From: Paraburkholderia sp. BL9I2N2
GTDB lineage: Bacteria > Pseudomonadota > Gammaproteobacteria > Burkholderiales > Burkholderiaceae
Assembly (NCBI RefSeq): GCF_004339745.1
Contig: NZ_SMGP01000003.1
Location: 558,001 to 622,000, forward strand
Length of the DNA stretch: 64,000 bases
Direction: 5' to 3'
Under the pieces are notes generated by a model that saw only the letters and a list, made by a program, of their open reading frames with translations, had not been told where the DNA came from and ran no database searches. The position numbers and the translations under genes are program-made. Below are positions 9,237-17,540 of the stretch, piece by piece. Numbering within the stretch: position 1 is the first letter of the stretch; each line of letters starts with the position of its first letter.

Positions 9237-10183
9237 TGCAAAACCTCTGGCTTGCCCCCCCAGATAGCAAGTGACGCGCCCGTCGATGCCATTGCGCTTC
9301 GATCCGAGGTTCCGGCCGAACCCGTTCAGTCCAGTCGATGACCTGTAACGCGGACAGCCCGTTTTCTTTGCAGCCTTCTCGCGAGGATCTGATATGCGGC
9401 GATCCACCGCGGCCAGATAGACGGTCTGGCCAATTTATTCCGGCTACAGCCATCTATGCTCTTCGGTCCGTTCGCCTGCGACCGCGCGGATGCGCGTCCC
9501 GGGCATGCCGGATGCGCATTGCGGGGACGACGCGGCGGTAACGAGGGGAGGGGGCCATGCGCGTACATATCATCGAGATGGCGGACGTGTGTGTCAGGTC
9601 GGACGTAGTAGCAGATTGCGATGGCGAATTTCTATGGGTCGTCCCGCGTTACGGAGCGGAGCCCGGACCAGCGTCTCGTGTTCGAAAGAAGGGGCTACTG
9701 CGGTCACGTCGCGAAAGGAGATGCGCTGGACATCGCGGCGTACCGAGCGCGCGAAATCGCTGTCGGGCTTGCTTTGCATGCCGCCGGATGCGACTCCAGG
9801 CGGGCTCAGAGCGACCTGACTTGATCGGGCGCTAGCATCGGCGCGTGCGTGGCAAGTCAGCCAGTCTCATATGGGCATGTCGAACGGGTCTCGCGTGGCA
9901 TGCGCGTTGCACGTTCCAAGGCATCGAACTTCCAGGCGCCGGGGGTGACAACGCCGGCCGATCAATGTCCAGTCCCAACGGGGGCGGCAGGCCCGGCGAG
10001 CAGAATCGTGACACACGCGCGCCGTAGCACACGACGATGACAAGCCAGAGCCCGCCAATGAGATCCCGCACTCATCCGGCTCGCCGGTGCAAGACCGTGC
10101 CGCCCCATTATGCGATCAGAAGGTAATCTCAGCCTGACAGGTAGCCGCGGCGCCGGTGCGCCGCTGGCGGAAGCAGAGCGGGA
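9237..10183. other. Region without a supported gene
   Basis: Several overlapping frames of 60-90 codons exist on both strands around 9490-9835 and 9845-10071, but none has a clear family pattern. The piece reading MANFYGSSRVTERSPDQRLV (from 9621, plus) and the one starting MRVHIIEMADVCV at 9557 could be parts of one decayed small gene. Confidence 0.4.
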
Positions 10184-10678
10184 CTACTGCCGGAGAGATT
10201 CTGCTGCCAATTTCTCCTCGGCAATCAGGGACAGCTTCTGGTCGGTGGCTTTCTCTTCTTCCAACGTGTCGGCCAGAAGTTTGACGGACTCTGTTTCGCC
10301 CAACTGTTTTGCCAGCGCAATCAGCGAGCCGTATGCCGCAATTTCGTAGTGTTCCACCTTCTGCGCCGCTGCGATAAGCGCAGTGTCCAGCAGCGGGCCC
10401 TTTTCAATCTCGTCAATCTGCTCCTGGCCTTCCTCGTTGAGACCCTCCATGGCAACGCACTTGATGCGCTTGAGCTTGATGCCGGTAGCCTCGACGACAC
10501 GGTCAATCCTCTCAATCTGACCTCGCGTTTCCTCCAGATGCATCTCGAACGCTGACCTGAGACCCGGATTGGTCGACGCGCGCGCCATCTTGGGCAGCGA
10601 CTTCGTCATCTGTTTTTCGGCACTGTAAATATCGGACAGCGAGTGAATGAACAAATCCTTCAGCGTCTTCGTAGTCAT
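10184..10678 (-). CDS. Ferritin-like DUF892 protein (YciE/YciF family)
   Basis: A 164-residue all-helical protein starting MTTKTLKDLFIHSLSDIYSA at ATG 10678 with AAGGAG upstream. It matches the YciE/YciF family (DUF892): helix one carries EKQM, helix two HLEETRGQIERI, helix three AAQKVEHYEIAAYGSL and helix four LEEEKATDQKL. Together these supply the Glu/His residues for a di-metal site in a four-helix bundle. Such proteins are stress-induced and common in Burkholderiaceae; an enzymatic role is not settled. It is full length and stands alone, preceded by about 345 bases with no gene that should contain its promoter. Confidence 0.9.
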   Translation of the reverse strand: MTTKTLKDLFIHSLSDIYSAEKQMTKSLPKMARASTNPGLRSAFEMHLEETRGQIERIDRVVEATGIKLKRIKCVAMEGLNEEGQEQIDEIEKGPLLDTALIAAAQKVEHYEIAAYGSLIALAKQLGETESVKLLADTLEEEKATDQKLSLIAEEKLAAESLRQ

Positions 10679-11024
10679 GGCTACTCCTTCGAGTCAGTTT
10701 GGGAGACTCACCTGCCGGCGAGTGCGGTGTGATGGTCCCGGCCGCAAACTACGTGCCCGTGTTTGCCGCTCAATACGTCGCTCACTCGATTCGCCGCATC
10801 CTTTGGCGGCAATTCTGTGTAACGGAGCAGTAGCCGCGAGCTTCAGTACGCTTGGAGAATTACTTCTGCTTCTGTCCGTTTGCGCGGAGCTTGAACCTGT
10901 CGCCGTTTGCGCCTATCCGCGTCTCCCGGGAACGCCTGTTGCGTCGCTATTGCGCGGTCGAAGCTTCGGATTTCTTAGTTGTTGAGACCGCGTTTGAACA
11001 GCCTTCAACCTGGGAGACGCCATC

Positions 11025-11744
11025 ATGCAGATTCTTGCCACTCAAACCGGCCTGCCTCGTGTGTCATGGGGTGCCGTTTTTGCCGGCGTAATCCTGTCAC
11101 TCATTGTCTATCTCGTCCTCAGCGTGCTCGGGACAGCGATTGGCGCAACACTCCTGTCTCCGCTATCGCAGCCTGACCCGATGCGCGCATTCGGTTTTGG
11201 CTCAGGCGTCTGGATGATTGTCACGACGGTCGTTGCGGTCTTCACCGGTTCGTATCTCGCTGGTCGATGCGCACCTGTCCTCGGATGGCTGCACGGCGTG
11301 CTCGCGTGGGCAGTCATGATTCTTTTCGTCGTGTACGGCATGGCGTCCCTCGTCGGGGGTGCTGTCAGCGTTGCCGGCAACGTCGCCACGGCGGGCGCGA
11401 CTGTAGGGGCCGCGCAGGGCCAGGCGCCCGGCGGCAACCCGGTGGTCGACTCGGTCAGACAACAGGTTCAGAGCGTGGTCGCGTCCGCAGCATCGGTAGC
11501 TTCGAGCCCGCAAGCCGAGCAGAACGCACGCCAGGCGGCGGATACCGCTGCCCGTGCCGTCGCTCGCGCGACGTGGTTTTCGTTCGCCGCGCTTGTCGTG
11601 GGCGCAATCATCGCTCTGGGGTCCGGCAGTCTCGGCTTTCGCCATCAACCCCTTTACGAGGAAGGAGGCGGCTCGTCCAGCGACGCCGCAGTACGCGCCG
11701 CACGCGGAAGTGGAGGTACACGTACCAACAGTCCTGCCCGTTGA
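11025..11744 (+). CDS. Four-helix membrane protein (PhnA-like/YrzE-type)
   Basis: A 239-residue inner-membrane protein. Helix one is WGAVFAGVILSLIVYLVLSV, helix two VWMIVTTVVAVFTGSYLAG, helix three LHGVLAWAVMILFVVYGMAS, then an Ala/Gln-rich periplasmic or cytoplasmic segment (residues ~130-185), helix four WFSFAALVVGAIIALGSGSL and a short Gly/Ser tail. The ATG has GGGAG nine bases upstream. Proteins of this layout are annotated as PhnA-like or YrzE-type in related genomes; the function is unknown. A decayed fragment of a paralogue lies at 28500-28690. Confidence 0.75.
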   Translation: MQILATQTGLPRVSWGAVFAGVILSLIVYLVLSVLGTAIGATLLSPLSQPDPMRAFGFGSGVWMIVTTVVAVFTGSYLAGRCAPVLGWLHGVLAWAVMILFVVYGMASLVGGAVSVAGNVATAGATVGAAQGQAPGGNPVVDSVRQQVQSVVASAASVASSPQAEQNARQAADTAARAVARATWFSFAALVVGAIIALGSGSLGFRHQPLYEEGGGSSSDAAVRAARGSGGTRTNSPAR

Positions 11745-11944
11745 CGCCTGACGGCTGGCGTTCGGGTTTGCGCGAGGAACATGCTTCCTGTTGGGCGTCG
11801 CCGGTCGACCGTCCGGCGCCCCCGTCGACCTGGCATTGTTGGGCGGCGCGCGCGGCACTCGTGGCAAGCGCGCGGCTCACTTTGCTCCTGCTGATGACGT
11901 GCCCCGCGTGCGCGCAAGCGGTCCGGCGCTTAGGCGCGCGCGGG

Positions 11945-12105
11945 CGGCAGTGAAACGGGGAGGGCGCGTTTATGCCGGGTAGCCATGTGAAAACGACGGA
12001 TCGTCGTCAGCACGTCGTCGCTGACTGGTCTGGCGCACAGGAAATCGTCGATCTTTTTGTAGCTGATGCCGTAACTGTCCTCACCGGGTTTGTGGCGTTT
12101 ACAGA
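11945..12105 (-). pseudogene. C-terminal fragment of a second nadE
   Basis: Read on the minus strand, this stretch encodes KPGEDSYGISYKKIDDF and RRFHMATRHKRALPVSL, closely matching the last ~50 residues of the intact NadE at 14780-15634 (KPDEDSYGISYENIDDF, HRFYTATRHKRALPVSL). The rest of the gene is absent upstream, so it is a truncated duplicate or a horizontally acquired fragment. Confidence 0.75.
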
Positions 12106-12637
12106 TAATCGGTAGGCGGCCACTACCTCCTGGCGTCGCGCGTCGCGCGAAGTGAATGCCTCACTCGACGGCGAGGGGTTCAGCTTTTTGCGATCGGCGA
12201 TTGGCGCCGAAGGAGACAGTGATGCGTGCAGAAACGATAGAGCAGCGTATCCGGGCCACCGTACCTTTTTCTTGTCCGCCGCACAGGCCCCTATGAGAAA
12301 AATCCACTATTGGAAAGAGGCTCGTGACACCCATCAAGGCGGTCAATAGCGAGCCGACTCCCTCGGAGGCTTTCTTATCGAACGCGACGATTGCCTGCTT
12401 CTGTCCATCAATTCCGGCCTCCGCCATGCAGTCTTGTCGAAATTGGTGCTTTTGAGAGGTCTCGTGGAGTAAAGTACCTCGACGTCCGAATGTCTTTGGG
12501 TGCTTCCACGCCGTTCGGCGCGTTCGAGTATGTCAAAGGCCTGAGCCGGGAGGTCGGCCGCGAATGTAGACGCGCATCTCGCGTGTTCGACTATAGGAGG
12601 TTGCCGCAACGCACGGAAAGAATAAACGGCAGCGTGG
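12106..12637. other. Region without a supported gene
   Basis: A minus-strand stretch reading FDILERAERRGSTQRHSDVE (about 12470-12545) looks protein-like but has no start, no ribosome site and no family match that I can name. It may be a remnant. Confidence 0.35.
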
Positions 12638-13141
12638 TTAGCAAAACTCCTGCGGATACAGACCCGCGCTCATGTCCAGGTCACCGGTCTGAGCGTATAG
12701 CAGCGGGTCCCCGGCCGGGCTGACTATTGCCCCATCGATCACGCGGCCTATCACCAGCCGATGGTCTCCCGCCACGATGTCTCTGACCACCTCGCAGTCG
12801 AAGTAAGCCAGCGCGTCGACCAACAGCGGTGCGCCCGTCTTGCCTGGCCGCCACGGTATCGACGCGAGCTTGTCGACCGTGCGCCCCGATTGTGTGCCGA
12901 AGTGCACGGCAACCGCCCGTTGTTGCGCGCGCAGCACGCTGATGGCGAATACCCGGCCTCTGCAAAGGAGCCGATAGGACTCGTGCTCCGGATTGATGCT
13001 AATAGCGAGAAGCAACGGCGAAAACGAAACCTGCATAATCGAACTCGCAGTAAACGCATTTCGGCGATCACTGTCCGCCACGCCGATGACATACACGCCT
13101 GCTGTCAAATGCCGGAAAAGCTTTGCAATGCCGTCACTCAT
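12638..13141 (-). CDS. Flavin reductase-like FMN-binding protein
   Basis: A 167-residue protein of the flavin reductase-like (DIM6/NTAB, split-barrel) family. It starts MSDGIAKLFRHLTAGVYVIG at ATG 13141 with GAGGAC upstream. Family marks are GVYVIGV with NAFTASSIMQVSFSPLLLAI (FMN-binding strand and loop), NPEHESY, ISVLRAQQ and the closing strand with FDCEVVRDIVAGDHRLVIGR. Members reduce FMN/FAD for two-component monooxygenases or serve as FMN oxidoreductases. No oxygenase partner is adjacent, so the substrate is open. Length is normal for the family. Confidence 0.85.
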   Translation of the reverse strand: MSDGIAKLFRHLTAGVYVIGVADSDRRNAFTASSIMQVSFSPLLLAISINPEHESYRLLCRGRVFAISVLRAQQRAVAVHFGTQSGRTVDKLASIPWRPGKTGAPLLVDALAYFDCEVVRDIVAGDHRLVIGRVIDGAIVSPAGDPLLYAQTGDLDMSAGLYPQEFC

Positions 13142-14779
13142 GGTGAGTCCTCTTCTCTCGTTGTTCGAAGCGAGCGGCGCGAACGGTCAGTCCGCTGCCA
13201 CGAAAGATGGAATGCCGGCATCGAGGCGTACCGGCGGTCGGGTGACGATCTCGCTGTTCGCCTGAGATCGCCGGCAGGATGGCCGACGACGTCCTATCAT
13301 CTCGCCGCTTTTGGACCGGGGCCAATGTGTGGTGCCGGTCATCCGCGAAGTGCGCAGTTACCGTGCCGCGCGGCCCCATATGCGACTAGCACCTGAAGAA
13401 GATATCGCCTCCCCACGGCTCGCGGTCGATGACATCGCTGCGATGGCCTTATTCCTCGCTGCCGAACATCAGGTCGTGCGACCAACGTGGGTGCAACATC
13501 GACCAGTGTAATCGCGACGAAGCCTTAGCAATGACGGCGCCGGTACGGAGAATGCTATCTCTCGCTTACGCCCTCGCATCCCGATGTAGGGAAAACAGCG
13601 CCGGAGAGGCGGTGAGCCGACTCCGTTGTGGGGTCGACTATGGGACCGTGTACGATGCGACAAAGTTTATGGCAATCGTTGTCATTTTTCCAGCGGCAGC
13701 TTTGGGTCATGCGCGGAGCGGCGCGATGATCTATCTCGTCGTCGGCGTGGTGATCGGACCCGTCGTATCGCTGTTCGCGATCCGCATTCATCTGCGAGTG
13801 TCCGAGCGAGACCGACTGTGGATGTCGCCTCTGCGCCTCTGCGGTCCAGCGATGCTTGTCACCACCGAGCTGATGAGCGGCTTTAATGCTCGCCGACGGC
13901 CGCTCGCTCGGCACGACGTTCTTTCTTGCGGCCTCAAGTTGCGCGTGGATTTCGAGAGCGGCACAGGTCGAATGAACGATTGCCCGCTTGCGCCACCAAG
14001 GGCCGTCGGCGTGATAGCGATGGAACGCCGCGAGCACATGCACTTGATCCAGCCGGATATCGTGGCGATGTCGGAGACATCGAGGAAGCGGTATCGGGGA
14101 TTAGAGTTCTCCAGAGTGCCGGTGTAATGAAGACACCGAAAGATCAGTCCGCAGGCGGACGCGGAAAGGCGCCTTGTGCCGAATACCTGGGCCACTAGTC
14201 GAGGTGACGCCCCGTTGGTGATGGCGCGTACAGCGAAAAGCGCGCAATGTACTCGTCGTGGCGCAGCCTATCGGGCTATGCCACGCTTCGTGTCCGATCG
14301 CAGAATGGAAGCTTGCCGCCGGCGCAAGCTCTCGTAGCGATCGTCATTTTCCAGAGTCTTGCGTGGGCAATCGCCTCGCCTGAGGGGAGGTTGTTAGCCC
14401 AGCAAGCCGGATACCCGCCAGTCGGTGCCGGCGGGACTTCGAGATAGAGCTCCAGCCGCGCAATGCAATACCACCGCGGACTAGGAACGCCGGGACGACC
14501 TCTGCACAATAACCTCCGTCCTGCCATAAGACGGGCAGTGCCGCGTGACCTTCAGGCGCGGAGAGAGAGCGAGGGCCGTTCGAGCTATGAAACTCTAACT
14601 CCCGCCGGGTCATCTGTATAAGTGCCGAGGCGAATCAATGCGGTGCCGTATGTCATCGGCGCTGTTGCGGATGCGCCTGACTCCGGCAAAGCGTCCCCAC
14701 AACGGTGCCCGCGCCGCGCCCGACCGTGCTCAACGGGGCGGCACCGGCGGCGAGCGGTGTCGGCACGCCGGTCCATCGA
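13142..14779. other. Gene graveyard between the flavin reductase and nadE
   Basis: No intact gene is supported in 1.6 kb. A plus-strand piece near 13415-13470 (RLAVDDIAAMALFLAAEHQV) resembles the C-terminal helix of short-chain dehydrogenases. A membrane-like stretch near 13669-13800 (plus) has no credible start. A minus-strand hemerythrin-like remnant lies at 13920-14070 (separate entry). A minus-strand stretch at about 14440-14613 (TRRELEFHSSNG...) looks like a decayed small protein. Confidence 0.4.
13920..14070 (-). pseudogene. Hemerythrin-like HHE domain fragment
   Basis: On the minus strand the text HDIRLDQVHVLAAFHRY, WWRKRAIVHSTCAALEIHAQ and LE follows the hemerythrin HHE pattern (H-D near the start, then a helix ending ALEIHxQLE). 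The second half of the domain is not recoverable, so it is a remnant. Confidence 0.5.
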
Positions 14780-15634
14780 TCACGGCCTTGTGGAAATCAA
14801 TGAGACCGGAAGGGCGCGCTTGTGACGGGTCGCCGTGTAAAAGCGATGAATCGTGGTGAAAACTTCGTCGCTCACCGGTTTCCCTTCGAGGAAGTCGTCG
14901 ATGTTTTCGTAGCTGATGCCATAGCTGTCCTCGTCCGGCTTTTGCGGCGTCAGAGATTCGAGGTCTGCCGTCGGCACCTTATAGGCGAGGCGGGTTGCGG
15001 CGCCCAGTGCCTGTGCTAATGCCCGCACCCGCCGCTTTGTGAGACCGGCGAGAGGCAGGATGTCCGCACCGCCGTCGCCGTATTTCGTGAAGAAGCCCAT
15101 CAGCGACTCTGCCGCATGATCGGTGCCGATCACGACGCCCACCCGCGCCCCGGCGATCGCGTATTGCGCGACCATTCGTTGCCGGGCCTTGATGTTGCCG
15201 AGCACGAAGTCTTCCTGAAAGTCGTCGACGTATTGAACATTGCCGCGCTTGAGGGAGATTAGCATTGCATCCGACGGATCCCTGATATTGACCGTGAACG
15301 TTTCGTCCGGACGGACGAACTCGAGCGCAAGCGCGGCGTCTTCCTCGTCGCGCTGGCTGCCGTAGGGAAGGCGGACAGCCGCGAACTTCGCCTCATAGCC
15401 GCGTGCGCGAAGGCGCTCGACCGCAAGCTGCGCGAGACGGCCCGCGGTGGACGAATCCACGCCGCCGCTGATGCCGAGAACGTACGTGCGAAGCCCCTGC
15501 GAAATAAGATAGTCGCAAAGGAAAGTGATGCGCTGTTCCCGCTCCATGTCGACGTCGAAATCGTGCGCAACGCCGAGTTCGCGAATGACGGCCTGTTGCC
15601 AGGCATTTCTCTCGGTAGAAGGTGGCAGGGTCAT
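14780..15634 (-). CDS. nadE: NH3-dependent NAD+ synthetase
   Basis: NadE adenylates nicotinic acid adenine dinucleotide with ATP and amidates it with ammonia to give NAD+. The 284-residue length fits the ammonia-dependent form (E. coli ~275 aa), with no glutaminase domain. Motifs: the PP-loop SGGVDSSTAGRLAQLA, VRLPYGSQRDEEDA, GNIKARQRMVAQYAIA, GTDHAAESLMGFFTKYGDGG, and the C-terminal PTADLE with KPDEDSYGISYENIDDF. The start is ATG 15634 (MTLPPSTERNAW) with AGAGGA upstream. The ATG overlaps the stop of the upstream pncC gene (ATGA), so the two are translationally coupled. The call is secure. Confidence 0.95.
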   Translation of the reverse strand: MTLPPSTERNAWQQAVIRELGVAHDFDVDMEREQRITFLCDYLISQGLRTYVLGISGGVDSSTAGRLAQLAVERLRARGYEAKFAAVRLPYGSQRDEEDAALALEFVRPDETFTVNIRDPSDAMLISLKRGNVQYVDDFQEDFVLGNIKARQRMVAQYAIAGARVGVVIGTDHAAESLMGFFTKYGDGGADILPLAGLTKRRVRALAQALGAATRLAYKVPTADLESLTPQKPDEDSYGISYENIDDFLEGKPVSDEVFTTIHRFYTATRHKRALPVSLISTRP

Positions 15635-16161
15635 GGCGAAGTCCTCTGAGATTGTTCCCGTTGCGCGCGCGGGAGTTGATCGAAGTAACACTCGATGCGT
15701 GAAAGCGCATACAGTGCGGCCGCCGAACGCACGTCGTTTCTGTTGCCCGGAAACAGCCGTGTTTCAGTGAACGTGAGCAGCTCGCCGTTGCGGGTCCGGA
15801 ACGACCATGCGAAGCACTGCGTACCCGCCGGCGGACCGCCCTCAGGCGCGGCGTCCGCGAGACCCGTGTTGGACACGGCCACATCGGCACAGCAGCCTTC
15901 CTGGCGAAGCGCGCCTTCCGCCATCTCGCGGGCGATTTCTTCGCTCGTCACGCCGGACCGTTCCATCGTCTTTCTCCTGACGCCGAGGAAGCCTGCTTTG
16001 CCCGAGGGCGAGTAGCTCACGAAGCCGACATCGAGGCATGCGCCGCTGCCCGGAGCGCTCGCGAGGCTGGAGGCGATCTGGCCACCCGTGCAGGATTCGG
16101 CTGCCGCCAGTTTCAGGCCTCGAGATGTCAGGAAAGACACGGCTTGCATGGGAATATTCAT
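15631..16161 (-). CDS. pncC: CinA-family nicotinamide-nucleotide amidohydrolase
   Basis: A 176-residue protein of the CinA C-terminal family. It starts MNIPMQAVSFLTSRGLKLAA at ATG 16161 with GGAGA upstream. Signature text: LAAAESCTGGQIASSLASAP, with the catalytic Ser and Thr, and SNTGLADAAPEGGPPAGTQC with the GP-x-G turn. The family deamidates nicotinamide mononucleotide to nicotinate mononucleotide. Being directly coupled to nadE, which makes the amidated end product, supports a pyridine-nucleotide recycling role. It lacks the N-terminal COG1058 domain of full CinA. Related single-domain proteins are also annotated only as CinA family, so the substrate is inferred from family and context. 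Confidence 0.87.
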   Translation of the reverse strand: MNIPMQAVSFLTSRGLKLAAAESCTGGQIASSLASAPGSGACLDVGFVSYSPSGKAGFLGVRRKTMERSGVTSEEIAREMAEGALRQEGCCADVAVSNTGLADAAPEGGPPAGTQCFAWSFRTRNGELLTFTETRLFPGNRNDVRSAAALYALSRIECYFDQLPRAQREQSQRTSP

Positions 16162-16474
16162 GGCTTGTCTCCAGCAGTGACACGTAATGGGATTAGCAAG
16201 GACCGATCCGCGTGCGCCGCACAGCAGCACGCTGCGGTTTGCACTGCTGCGCCTCCGTTGGGAACACCGGGAAAGTGCGGCGGCCGGTTGCCTACGTAGT
16301 GGGCTGGCCCGCGGCACACACGTTGCTCCATATCGACCGCTGTCACCGGGTTAGCAACACGCCGTGTCAGCACTTCCGATCCTTGCGCGCCACCCAGGTG
16401 TACCGGCGCAGACGCTTTGAGACCGTCATTCCCGTTTGCCCGTTCGACGGGTCGGCTCACATTTGGAGCACGAA

Positions 16475-16690
16475 ATGAGAGCTCTTTGCTGGCACGGCAA
16501 GAAGGACGTCCGCGTCGATCATGTCCCGGACCCAACTATCGAGCATCCGCGAGATGCCATCCTCACGGTATCGAGCTGTGCGATCTGTGGGTCGGATCTG
16601 CACCTGTTTGACGGATTCATGCCGGGTATGAAATCGGGCGACATCCTGGGACATGAGTTCATGGGCGAAGTGATGGAGGTCGGCAGATAA
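16475..16690 (+). pseudogene. N-terminal fragment of a zinc-dependent alcohol dehydrogenase
   Basis: The frame MRALCWHGKKDVRVDHVPDP ... CAICGSDLHLFDGF ... GDILGHEFMGEVMEVGR is the first 71 residues of a medium-chain, zinc-type alcohol or formaldehyde dehydrogenase. It includes the catalytic zinc Cys and the GHE motif. A stop follows at once, and the catalytic core and Rossmann fold are missing; sequence two bases downstream belongs to a different gene (Hsp20). Confidence 0.8.
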
Positions 16691-16692
16691 CA

Positions 16693-16833
16693 GGCGTCTG
16701 CGCGCGCGTTCTCGCTGAGCCCGGATTTCGACACATCGAAGATCGATGCGAATCTGCAGGACGGCGTGCTGAAGCTGACGATTCCGCGTCGCGACGAAGC
16801 ACGGCCGCGACGGATCGAGGTGCAGACGAACTG
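16693..16833 (+). pseudogene. C-terminal fragment of an Hsp20 small heat-shock protein
   Basis: In frame the stretch reads FSLSPDFDTSKIDANLQDGV followed by LKLTIPRRDEARPRRIEVQT, the end of the alpha-crystallin domain (the NGVL-LTIPK strand) and its C-terminal tail. The first ~100 residues are absent, and no start or ribosome site exists. It is joined directly to the dehydrogenase fragment. Confidence 0.75.
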
Positions 16834-16910
16834 AGCCCGCAAAGACCGGCAACGATGACAGGAGAAAAACCGGTGGCGGCTGCGAGGTCGCCAATGAATG
16901 GGAGTAGCCC

Positions 16911-16936
16911 GGGTCGTTAGCTCAGTTGGTTGAGCA
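16911..16936 (+). pseudogene. Truncated 5' end of tRNA-Lys
   Basis: GGGTCGTTAGCTCAGTTGGT followed by TGAGCA is the acceptor 5' strand and D-arm of bacterial tRNA-Lys, with one change (GGTTGAGCA for GGTAGAGCA). At the end of the D-arm it runs straight into the glycosyltransferase remnant, with no anticodon or T arm, so it is not functional. It marks a recombination scar. Confidence 0.7.
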
Positions 16937-17540
16937 TATAGACGGCCGGCAGCGAGGAGGTCGAGCGCGGCCAGTTCTTCTTCTCTACCCGTGAAAAGGC
17001 GCGGCTCGTATCCGCCGACGGCGCGGAACACATCAGTGCGGAAAACGCACGCGCCCGCGATGTAGCCCGTCAGCGGTGGGCCAGCTAGATCACGGCTCGC
17101 CAGCGGGCTGTTGCGCATACGAACACCTGTTCATCCAGTTCCAGCGACTCGCCGACCAGCACCCGGGCGCTCAGCACCGCGACGCGCGGCGAGGCGCCGA
17201 GCAGACGAACCGCGAGCGCCCGGGAGCCGGCCTCCCACCACGTATCGTCGTCGCGGAAGGCCGCATAGTCCGTCGATATGCAGGCGACAGCCTGATTGCG
17301 GCCCTGCGGCGCCTAAATTCGACTGGCATTGCACGACGCGTACTCCCGGCAACCCCGCCTCGATCAGCGCGACGGTATCGTCGCTGGATGCATTGTCGGC
17401 AACTATCACGCCGGGCTGCTCCGGCCACAACGGAGGCGCGGCAGGCTGTGCAGCACTTCCGTTGCGCGGTTACGCGTGAGGACCACAACCGAGATGCGAC
17501 GCGCGAGTGACCGGCCCCGGTGATAAGCGTTCATCTTCAT
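16937..17540 (-). pseudogene. Second copy of the family 2 glycosyltransferase, frameshifted and truncated
   Basis: From the ATG at 17540 the text RISVVVLTRNRATEVLHSLP, VIVADNASSDDTVALIEAGL, RNSPLASRDLAGPPLTGYIA and FRAVGGYEPRLFTGREEELA follows the glycosyltransferase at 8307-9236 nearly residue for residue. The frame shifts near 17420 and 17310, and the C terminus ends at 16937 where the tRNA fragment begins. The first 71 bases overlap the end of the decarboxylase gene. Confidence 0.85.

Noticed and set aside
11202..11867. A 221-codon minus-strand frame opposite the membrane protein at 11025
   Set aside because: The plus-strand gene has clear membrane helices and a ribosome site; the opposite frame is an Arg-rich shadow.
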